Below are positions 1 through 5,381 of a stretch of 5,381 nucleotides of DNA, in pieces. The DNA is taken from assembly GCA_024640835.1 (NCBI GenBank), contig JAHEEH010000169.1, forward strand, positions 1 through 5,381, written 5' to 3'. How positions within the stretch are numbered: position 1 is the first letter of the stretch; every line of letters begins with the position of its first letter. Both the position numbers and the translations under genes were made by a program. This DNA comes from Bacteroidota bacterium (GTDB lineage Bacteria > Bacteroidota > Rhodothermia > Rhodothermales > UBA10348). A model generated the notes under the pieces. It ran no database searches. It was not told the origin of the DNA and saw nothing but the letters and a program-made list of their open reading frames with translations.

Positions 1-2251
1 CTCCCTGGTCCACCGACACGTTGAACGTGTTCTCCTGGGGATCCACCGGCGCCGCGTTCGGATTCAGGGCGGACGCGGACGGCACGAAACCACGGTCGTA
101 GGCGACCAGGGCGTAGTAGTAGGTCTTCCCGTTGGTGACGTTGCGGTCGATGTACGAGAACTCGAGTCCCGTGTCACTGCCCAGGTCGTACTGCGCCGTG
201 TGCTCGAGGACCGGCACGGTCCCTTCGATGCCGTTGTCGAGGTCCCACCGCTTCAGGGGCTTGTAGTACTGGGCGATGCCGTAGACGTCGGTGACCAGCT
301 TCGCGTCCTGCAGCAGGTTGTCGGTGCCCTTGTACAGCTTGTATCCCTCGAAGTCGAACTCCTGGGTGAACCGGTCGTAGCTCACGACCGACAGGGTGTC
401 CCAGGACAGGATCACGTAGCCGTCGCCCGCCTGCGCACTGATGGTCGGTGCGATGGGCGGCTGGGCGAAGCGGTAGTCCGCGTTGTAGATCCGCTGGACC
501 ACCTCCCGGTTGCGGTAGAAGTCAGGCTCGTCCTCGCCGAAGATCCACGCGGTCGAGAAGAAGTCGGTCTTCTGGTTCCTGAGGTCCACGGGGCCCGAAC
601 TGAAGTTCAGGAAGGGCTCCACGTCCGCCACCAGGGTGGCCGGTTCCTCGCCGAGCTCGAACTGCGAATCCCGAACCCGAAGCCACATCCACGTGTCGTC
701 CCTGAGATTGTCTCCGGCCTCGTAGTAGGGCCTGGAGCTCAGGTGAAACCCGGTAAGACCGATCTGGTCGCTCTCGTCCACGTCCAGCTCGTCGAAGTTC
801 GGCTCCCGGATGGTGGGGATGCCGTCCCCCTCTCCCTCGTCCGGCATCTCGTACGCCAGGTCGAACGGCCCGAGGCCGTCACGCCCGTAGTCGTCGTTCA
901 CGAGCTCTCCGGGATCGAACTGGCCGTTCTCGTTGGAGTCCTCGTAGCCCACCCAGTCCAGGTTCTCGTCGCCCGTCCACCAGACTTCGTGGAGATAAGC
1001 CGGGCGCTCCTCGAGCGGACCGTAGTGCGTCTCGAAGAGCAGCATGTCGTAGTTGGACTCGACGAACGACCGGATCGCGTCCCGCCCGACGATGCGGATG
1101 CCGGGCCCTCCGAATCGCTGCTCGTCCGTGATGCCGTCCTCGTCGTTGTCCAGGCCGTCGTTCGCCCGGGCGGGGCTCTCCAGGAAGGCGAACCCGGTAT
1201 AGCCCAGCTTGTAGGTGCCGCCGGTCGCGTATTCGCCGATGCCGTCGTGATCCCATCCGTACGCGATGTCGAGCTGGGGGTTGAACGCCGCGCTCTCGTC
1301 GGCCTCCACGTTGCCGAGACCGTAGTCCACGAACTGCGCGAAATACAGTCCCGTCTTCTCCGGACCGTTCCGGGTCTCGACGTACTCCCCGTAATTCTGG
1401 GCGCCGGTGTTCGTGATCCGGTAGATCAGGAACATCGTGTCCTCGGCCAGGATGTTGGCCCACTGGAGGATGCGGACGTTCATCTGGAGCGCCATGCCAC
1501 CCTTCGTGGAGTCGGCCGGGTCTGGATAGAAGATGCCGTACTGGCTGTACGGCCGACCGGTGCTCGTGCGAATGTGGTAGTTGTAGTCGCCATAGTCGTC
1601 CATGACGTAGAAGCTCTCCAGGTCGGCGCTGAAGACACTCTTGCCTCCCATGCCGTTCCAGTACCCTGGCCAACCCGAATCCTCCTCCTGCAGCTTGTCG
1701 GGCCAGAACGCGGGCCACGACGACGGGTCGTCGCTGAGCGCCGGCGTGGGCTCGCGCTGAAGCGTGACGGGATTCCGCCGGAACTCGTTGTGGAACCCCG
1801 GGAGCGGAAGCCATCCCCAGATCTTGCCTTCCGGACCGACATACGTGCCGGCGTCGCGGTACTTGACACTGACCGGGTTGATCACGGTGTCCGGCGTGCC
1901 CGGGGCCCAGAACTCGTAGGGCGGCGCGGTCCACTTCGCGCGCTCCCCGTGAACGCGGCCCAGCACGAGCACGGCGATGCCGTCGATGTGCCGACCCCCG
2001 ATGGAGCGTGGCCACACGCCGAACGGAATGTCGTTCCAGCGGGAGACCTCTCCGTGGTTCCGGAAGTTGGTCTCGATCAGGTTGCCGTCCAGGATGCCTC
2101 GCGCGATGGCGGTGTCCGTGCCCCGGTACTCGGGCGGAATGCTCGTGCCTTCCTGGGCCAGGGCCGGCGTGGCGCCGACCAGGGTGAGCACGACGGCCGC
2201 CGCTGCACCCAGCAGCCGGCGCGTGATGAGAGACCAGTTCGTTTGCAGCAT
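1..2251 (-). CDS. Large secreted protein with calcium-loop-like motifs and a fibronectin-III-like segment; C-terminus off the window
   Basis: The frame is open from ATG 2251-2249 to the left edge, giving 750 residues and no stop. The N-terminus is a clear Sec signal peptide: Arg11-Arg12, a hydrophobic core at about 13-28, then Ala-Leu-Ala with predicted cleavage before Gln33. There is no lipobox and no cysteine in the visible protein. The mature part is rich in Asp, Gly, Tyr and Trp. It has a Trp/Pro-rich patch at 179-198, a thrombospondin-3-like acidic loop at 368-379, a well-formed EF-hand-like loop at 438-449 (D-x-N-x-N-G-x-F-D-x-x-E), and a fibronectin-III-like segment at about 598-721 with strands VILSW, GYKLYKG and TYYYALVAYD. 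I do not recognise a named family and infer no enzyme activity. It follows the receptor gene after 76 bases and is probably its surface or secreted partner. An in-frame ATG at 2317 would add 22 hydrophilic residues; 2251 gives the more normal signal peptide. Neither start has a good Shine-Dalgarno sequence. A C-terminal sorting domain (type IX secretion) is possible but cannot be seen. Confidence 0.88.
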   Translation of the reverse strand, partial: MLQTNWSLITRRLLGAAAAVVLTLVGATPALAQEGTSIPPEYRGTDTAIARGILDGNLIETNFRNHGEVSRWNDIPFGVWPRSIGGRHIDGIAVLVLGRVHGERAKWTAPPYEFWAPGTPDTVINPVSVKYRDAGTYVGPEGKIWGWLPLPGFHNEFRRNPVTLQREPTPALSDDPSSWPAFWPDKLQEEDSGWPGYWNGMGGKSVFSADLESFYVMDDYGDYNYHIRTSTGRPYSQYGIFYPDPADSTKGGMALQMNVRILQWANILAEDTMFLIYRITNTGAQNYGEYVETRNGPEKTGLYFAQFVDYGLGNVEADESAAFNPQLDIAYGWDHDGIGEYATGGTYKLGYTGFAFLESPARANDGLDNDEDGITDEQRFGGPGIRIVGRDAIRSFVESNYDMLLFETHYGPLEERPAYLHEVWWTGDENLDWVGYEDSNENGQFDPGELVNDDYGRDGLGPFDLAYEMPDEGEGDGIPTIREPNFDELDVDESDQIGLTGFHLSSRPYYEAGDNLRDDTWMWLRVRDSQFELGEEPATLVADVEPFLNFSSGPVDLRNQKTDFFSTAWIFGEDEPDFYRNREVVQRIYNADYRFAQPPIAPTISAQAGDGYVILSWDTLSVVSYDRFTQEFDFEGYKLYKGTDNLLQDAKLVTDVYGIAQYYKPLKRWDLDNGIEGTVPVLEHTAQYDLGSDTGLEFSYIDRNVTNGKTYYYALVAYDRGFVPSASALNPNAAPVDPQENTFNVSVDQG

Positions 2252-2327
2252 GTTCGGTATCGCTGTGCGAAGCACCTGCCTCGCGTTGCCCGATTCGTTC
2301 AAGGTCTTGTGGTGCATGCGTTCAGGC
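2252..2327 (-). other. Short intergenic gap, no terminator: the two genes are probably cotranscribed
   Basis: 76 bases separate the receptor stop codon (TGA, 2330-2328) from the chosen start of the secreted-protein gene. I see no GC-rich hairpin followed by a T-run and no good minus-strand promoter. The only purine-rich patch (GAGGCAGG on the minus strand) lies more than 20 bases before the ATG at 2251, too far for a standard ribosome binding site. The second in-frame ATG, at 2317-2315, is only 10 bases after the receptor stop, so if it is the true start the two genes could be translationally coupled. Confidence 0.6.
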
Positions 2328-5111
2328 TCAGAAGTCGTACCGCAGGCCGATGGTCACACGGCGCGGCGCCGAGAACCAGCCCTGGTTGTAGTAATACTCG
2401 TCCAGGGTATTGACCCCGCCCACCTGGCTGTTGGTCCGGCGCAGCCGCTCCATCTCCACCGACTCGTCTCCCCGGCCCGTGTCGGAGTACACGCCGTAGT
2501 GGATCATGGCGTCGAACAGGTTGTCCACCTGGGCCGTGACCGACAGACCGTTCACGTACGGAGGCCTCCAGTAGAACCTCAGGTCGGACGTGAAGCTCGA
2601 CGGACGGTCCAGGTTGTTCTTGACGTAGGACGTGACGTCCTGCCGCACGCTGGTGTACGGAGCACCGGTCTGGTACCGGTTGATCAGCGTGACCGAGAGC
2701 GCCTGTACGGGGTTGACCGTGACGCTGTTGGTCAGCACATGCCGGCGGTCCCAGTCCAGGCGGGTCATCGTGTAGATCTCCTCCTGGCCGGCCTGGTACC
2801 GGTCGAAGGCCTCGTTCGGATTCGACGACGTACCGTCGGCGAACTGCAGCGTGTAGTCGACGTCCCAGGAGATACCTCCGATCGGACGCTGGAACAGTGA
2901 GAGCGTGATGCCCCGGGAGGTGCCCACGTCCTGGTTGATGTAGCGCACGAAGAACGCGGTCGTCTCGACGTCCCGACGGATCTCCACGCCCGTCAGGTTC
3001 CGGATGTCCTTCGAGAACATCGTGAGCTCCAGACCCATCTTGTCCGTGAGCTGCTGCTGCAGTCCGATCTCGAAGTGCAGCGTCCGCTCCGGGTCCAGGG
3101 CCGGATTCCCGAAGTTCACGTTCGACGCCTGCGGGTTGATCTCGTAGTTCGGGTTCTGGAACAGGATGGAGAGCTGCGGGATCTGGAAGAACAGGCCCGC
3201 GGAGAACCGGATCACGCCGCCGGCGGAAATCGGGAACGCGATGCCGACGCGCGGGCTGAACTGCCAGCGGGCCGGCCCGTCCTGCCGGTTGGACGTGGTT
3301 CCGGTGGTGTCGCCTTCGGTGTTGTAGACCGGAATGAGCAGGTTGCCGGCCTGGGTCCAGTCCACCGGAATCTCCTTGTCCGGCTCGAAGTAGTCGAACC
3401 GGATCCCGGCGTTCACGATCAGGTTCCGGAATTCCATCTTGTCCTGGATGTACGCCGCGATCTCGTACGGACGGGTCTGGAGCGTGTCGCGCCCGTACTG
3501 GTTCACCGACGGCATGGGCAGCCAGCCCGTCTGGCTCCCGATCTCGATCCCGAAGTTGCCGTTGTTCAGGTAGTGGAAGCGGCCCATGAAGCCCGCCTTG
3601 ACCTGGTGGACGCGCGTGATCTGGTTCGTGTAGTCGCCCAGGATCGTATGCGTGTCCGTCTGATCGCTGCCCACGTACAGGTCGTTGCCGGCCACGTCGA
3701 ACGCGTGCGCGCCCTCCAGGCCCCCCAACTGCGACGCCACGAGATCCGTGCTCAGCACGTGGGTGTCCGGGAAGTCGGTCGGGACGTCGTACAGGCGCGA
3801 GGAGCCCTTGTCACGGAGGAACGAGTAGTTGAGCGTCGCGAACGAGTTGTTGCTCATGGTGTAGCGAAGCCCGACCAGGTGGAACTGGCTGTTGAAGAAG
3901 TACCGGTTGATGCCATCCGGGACGTACTTCTGCTGGTGGTTGGAGCCGCGGCCCTTCCCGTTCTGGTAGATCAGGTTGTACTCGAGGTTCATCTTCGGCG
4001 TGATGCGGTAGATGAACGTGCCGTTGAACGAGTACCGCTCGTTGTGCGACGGCACGAACGCCTGGTCCCCGTTGGACTCGATCAGCCAGCTGGCCGGATT
4101 GCCGGAATTCAGGTTCATCGAGGAGTCGGCGGGCAGGAACAGGCGGCGGCCGATCACGTGACCCTCTTCGAACCAGTACCGTCCCGTGAGGCGGACGCCG
4201 AACTTGTCCCGCAGGACCGGGCCGCCCAGCGAGAGCTGGAAGTCCTGTCGGCCGGGGAAGCCGGCCACCTCCGAGTAGTTGAACATCTCGGACTGGAAGT
4301 TCTCCACGCGCAGGCCGGCTCCCGGATCGACGAGCCGCGTGACGTACTCGATTTCCCGGTTGCTCGCGATCCCTCCGAGTTCCGTCGAGAAACTGCCGGA
4401 CCAGTTCGGAGACACGTCCTTGGTCACGATGTTGACCACGCCCGACATGGCCTGGCCGTACTCCGCGTTGAAGACGCCGGAGATGACCTCCAGGCCCGCG
4501 ATCATGTTCTTCTCGACCTCGAACGCCGCCGAGTTCGAATACGGATTGTTGATCGGCACGCCGTTCACGAGGTAGGAGACCTCACCGGACCGGCCACCGC
4601 GGAAGTGTCCATCCACGACGCCGGCCTGCAGGTTGATGACCTGGCCGATGGATACGACCGGCAGCGCGGCGATCTGGGCCTCATCCACGAACGACGTGGT
4701 CGTCGTGCGGTCCATCTGGACGATCGGGCGCTCGGCCGTCACGACGATCTCCTCCCCCTGGATCACTTCCTCGTGCATCTCGATGTCGATCGTGGTCGTC
4801 TTGTCGATGATGACCTGGACGTTCTGCACCCTGGTCTCGACGAACCCGACGAACCGGAACACCAGCACGTACGTGCCCGGCTTCACGCCGATGATCTGGT
4901 AATGACCGTCCAGGTCGGTCGTCGTGCCGATCGTGGTTCCGTCGATCACGATCTGGACGCCGGGGAGCACCTCCCCGGTCCCTTCGACGGTGACGGTTCC
5001 GGCAATCTTCCCCGTGGGTCCCGCCACGGCGGGCCGGGCGAACCAGAAGGCGCCGGCGAGAAGAAGCACTCCGATCGTGAGCAGTCGGGTCAGGCCCTGC
5101 CGGAATTCCAT
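2328..5111 (-). CDS. TonB-dependent outer-membrane receptor with N-terminal CarboxypepD_reg-like domain (Oar/SusC-like)
   Basis: This complete 927-residue protein should be a 22-strand outer-membrane barrel that moves a substrate into the periplasm using TonB-ExbBD energy. Visible order: signal peptide 1-30 (hydrophobic core about 9-24, cleavage after Ala-Val-Ala30); carboxypeptidase-regulatory-like beta-sandwich about 34-113 (GKIAGTV, then DLDGHYQI and VKPGTYVLVF); a TonB-box-like stretch EIVVTAERP at 121-129; plug about 131-232, closing with EYGQAMSGVVNIVTKD; barrel about 236-927. Barrel landmarks are FQLSLGGPV (291-299), AYIQDKMEFRNLIVNAGIRFDY (from 553), SPRVGIAFP (619-627), FGNPALDPERT (667-677), DRRHVL (788-793), DNLFDA (863-868) and the terminal GLRYDF with the usual last Phe. 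The start at 5111 is chosen because the signal peptide begins there; the frame stays open to an ATG at 5261, but that 50-residue extension is not signal-like and holds three cysteines, while the rest has none. The substrate cannot be told from the sequence. The gene leads the operon with the secreted protein downstream. Confidence 0.95.
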   Translation of the reverse strand: MEFRQGLTRLLTIGVLLLAGAFWFARPAVAGPTGKIAGTVTVEGTGEVLPGVQIVIDGTTIGTTTDLDGHYQIIGVKPGTYVLVFRFVGFVETRVQNVQVIIDKTTTIDIEMHEEVIQGEEIVVTAERPIVQMDRTTTTSFVDEAQIAALPVVSIGQVINLQAGVVDGHFRGGRSGEVSYLVNGVPINNPYSNSAAFEVEKNMIAGLEVISGVFNAEYGQAMSGVVNIVTKDVSPNWSGSFSTELGGIASNREIEYVTRLVDPGAGLRVENFQSEMFNYSEVAGFPGRQDFQLSLGGPVLRDKFGVRLTGRYWFEEGHVIGRRLFLPADSSMNLNSGNPASWLIESNGDQAFVPSHNERYSFNGTFIYRITPKMNLEYNLIYQNGKGRGSNHQQKYVPDGINRYFFNSQFHLVGLRYTMSNNSFATLNYSFLRDKGSSRLYDVPTDFPDTHVLSTDLVASQLGGLEGAHAFDVAGNDLYVGSDQTDTHTILGDYTNQITRVHQVKAGFMGRFHYLNNGNFGIEIGSQTGWLPMPSVNQYGRDTLQTRPYEIAAYIQDKMEFRNLIVNAGIRFDYFEPDKEIPVDWTQAGNLLIPVYNTEGDTTGTTSNRQDGPARWQFSPRVGIAFPISAGGVIRFSAGLFFQIPQLSILFQNPNYEINPQASNVNFGNPALDPERTLHFEIGLQQQLTDKMGLELTMFSKDIRNLTGVEIRRDVETTAFFVRYINQDVGTSRGITLSLFQRPIGGISWDVDYTLQFADGTSSNPNEAFDRYQAGQEEIYTMTRLDWDRRHVLTNSVTVNPVQALSVTLINRYQTGAPYTSVRQDVTSYVKNNLDRPSSFTSDLRFYWRPPYVNGLSVTAQVDNLFDAMIHYGVYSDTGRGDESVEMERLRRTNSQVGGVNTLDEYYYNQGWFSAPRRVTIGLRYDF

Positions 5112-5145
5112 GGAAGTGAAGCAGTTGGTTGAAGCGGAGCGGAAA

Positions 5146-5164
5146 GCCGCACGGCCCGTGCCGC
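5146..5164 (-). promoter_or_regulatory. GC-rich hairpin in the receptor 5' leader
   Basis: On the minus strand GCACG and CGTGC pair around a GGC loop (core 5149-5161), and beyond one G-G mismatch two further GC pairs extend the stem to 5164 and 5146. It ends about 35 bases before the receptor start and is followed by TTT. An alternative pairing exists between AGCCGC (5180-5175) and GCGGCT (5150-5145), which shares bases with this stem. That layout could be an attenuator or a translation-control structure, or simply chance in GC-rich DNA. The T-run is too short to call it a terminator. Confidence 0.25.
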
Positions 5165-5254
5165 CCGCGACCGAGCGGCTCCCGGCCGAATAGGGGGAAC
5201 TGGAGCACCGCGATCGTCCTGCATCGGGTGGGCACATGCCGGCCGGTAGGTAAT

Positions 5255-5267
5255 GACGCATTGCATC
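5255..5267. repeat. Imperfect 13-base palindrome in the leader
   Basis: GACGCA-T-TGCATC pairs in five of six positions around a central base. It sits about 145 bases before the receptor start, between the less GC-rich upstream part and the GC-rich hairpin region. It could be a second protein-binding site, but the evidence is only its symmetry. Confidence 0.12.
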
Positions 5268-5322
5268 AAGCGCGGTTGGGCAGACGGCGGGAGAGTACGT
5301 CTATCTGGATTCGAAACATAGG

Positions 5323-5335
5323 GTCATTTGATGAC
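5323..5335. repeat. Perfect 5-base inverted repeat, possible operator
   Basis: The sequence GTCAT-TTG-ATGAC is a perfect inverted repeat with a 3-base spacer. It lies about 210 bases before the receptor start, directly upstream of the TATGTTTC promoter-like fragment in the direction of transcription. The position suits a regulator site, but an arm of five bases is expected by chance in a few hundred bases, so this is only a candidate. I do not match it to a known regulator. Confidence 0.2.
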
Positions 5336-5381
5336 TTCGCGGTAGTGGTCCCAGTAGGCAAATTTCGGACACTGTTGTAGG

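Larger units (their letters stand above)
5112..5381 (-). promoter_or_regulatory. Untranslated leader and probable promoter region of the receptor operon
   Basis: This 270-base stretch holds no gene I can support. Its right part (about 5300-5370) is less GC-rich than the coding regions, as expected for a promoter, while 5140-5250 is very GC-rich and rich in short inverted repeats. I looked for a sigma-70-type -35/-10 pair and for the Bacteroidota type (TTTG about 20 bases before TAnnTTTG). The best fragment is TATGTTTC at 5320-5313 on the minus strand, one base off the Bacteroidota -7 motif, but it has no matching upstream element. The bases just before the receptor ATG (CTTCACTTCC) contain no Shine-Dalgarno sequence. 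Confidence 0.45.

Noticed and set aside
879..2015. A 378-codon minus-strand frame rich in Arg, His and Gly
   Set aside because: It overlaps the secreted-protein gene in another frame of the same strand; the composition is that of frameshifted high-GC coding DNA.
2252..2327. A terminator or promoter between the two genes
   Set aside because: I found no stable hairpin with a T-run and no convincing promoter boxes on the minus strand.
200..2413. A 737-codon open frame on the plus strand
   Set aside because: It lies antisense to the secreted-protein gene. Its translation is Val/Arg/Glu/Asp-rich with no domain-like pattern or signal, as expected from the strong third-position GC bias of the opposite strand.
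1977..2900. A 307-codon plus-strand frame across the gap between the two genes
   Set aside because: It is antisense to both real genes and its second half is the same Val/Arg-rich shadow type.
3075..5132. A 685-codon open frame on the plus strand
   Set aside because: It is antisense to the receptor gene, whose identity is certain from its domains. The product is a low-complexity Val/Arg/His/Asp repeat typical of a shadow frame.
4681..5235. A 184-codon minus-strand frame overlapping the start of the receptor gene
   Set aside because: It is Arg/Asp/His-rich and out of frame with the receptor, whose signal peptide and CarboxypepD_reg-like domain are clear over the same bases.
5112..5261. A 50-residue N-terminal extension of the receptor from the ATG at 5261
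   Set aside because: It is Ser/Gly/Arg-rich, has three cysteines, and would bury the signal peptide inside the protein.
5129..5380. An 83-codon plus-strand frame in the leader, running to the right edge
   Set aside because: It has no recognisable features and a composition like random translation. Most of it lies in the upstream region of the receptor gene.

Overview
The window holds two genes, both read from the minus strand, and a 270-base untranslated stretch at the right edge. Reading in gene order (right to left) there is a leader/promoter region (5381-5112), a complete gene for a 927-residue TonB-dependent outer-membrane receptor with an N-terminal carboxypeptidase-regulatory-like domain (5111-2328), a 76-base gap without a terminator, and the first 750 residues of a large secreted protein that runs off the left edge (2251-1). 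No RNA gene, insertion sequence, CRISPR array or plus-strand gene could be supported.

The organism is probably a high-GC member of the Fibrobacterota-Chlorobiota-Bacteroidota (FCB) group in the broad sense, for example a Rhodothermia-like, Gemmatimonadota or Marinimicrobia/KSB1-type bacterium. The reasons are the Oar/SusC-like receptor architecture (signal peptide, CarboxypepD_reg-like domain, plug, barrel ending in an aromatic residue), the kind of large secreted partner protein, the lack of Shine-Dalgarno sequences before both starts, and a base composition of about 65 % GC in the lines I counted. This is inference; no phylogenetic marker gene lies in the window.

The two genes look like one transcription unit. 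The receptor should use TonB energy to import or move a substrate across the outer membrane. The second protein has a signal peptide but no lipobox cysteine, so it is not a SusD-type lipoprotein. It carries calcium-loop-like motifs and a fibronectin-III-like segment, and could be a cell-surface or released partner of the receptor. Its C-terminus, where a sorting signal would lie, is outside the window, so its final location cannot be read here.

I see no strong sign of a new defence, mobile or regulatory system. The points most worth checking are the unrecognised secreted partner, its conserved-looking motifs, the absence of cysteine from both proteins, the uncertain start of the second gene, and the structured leader.
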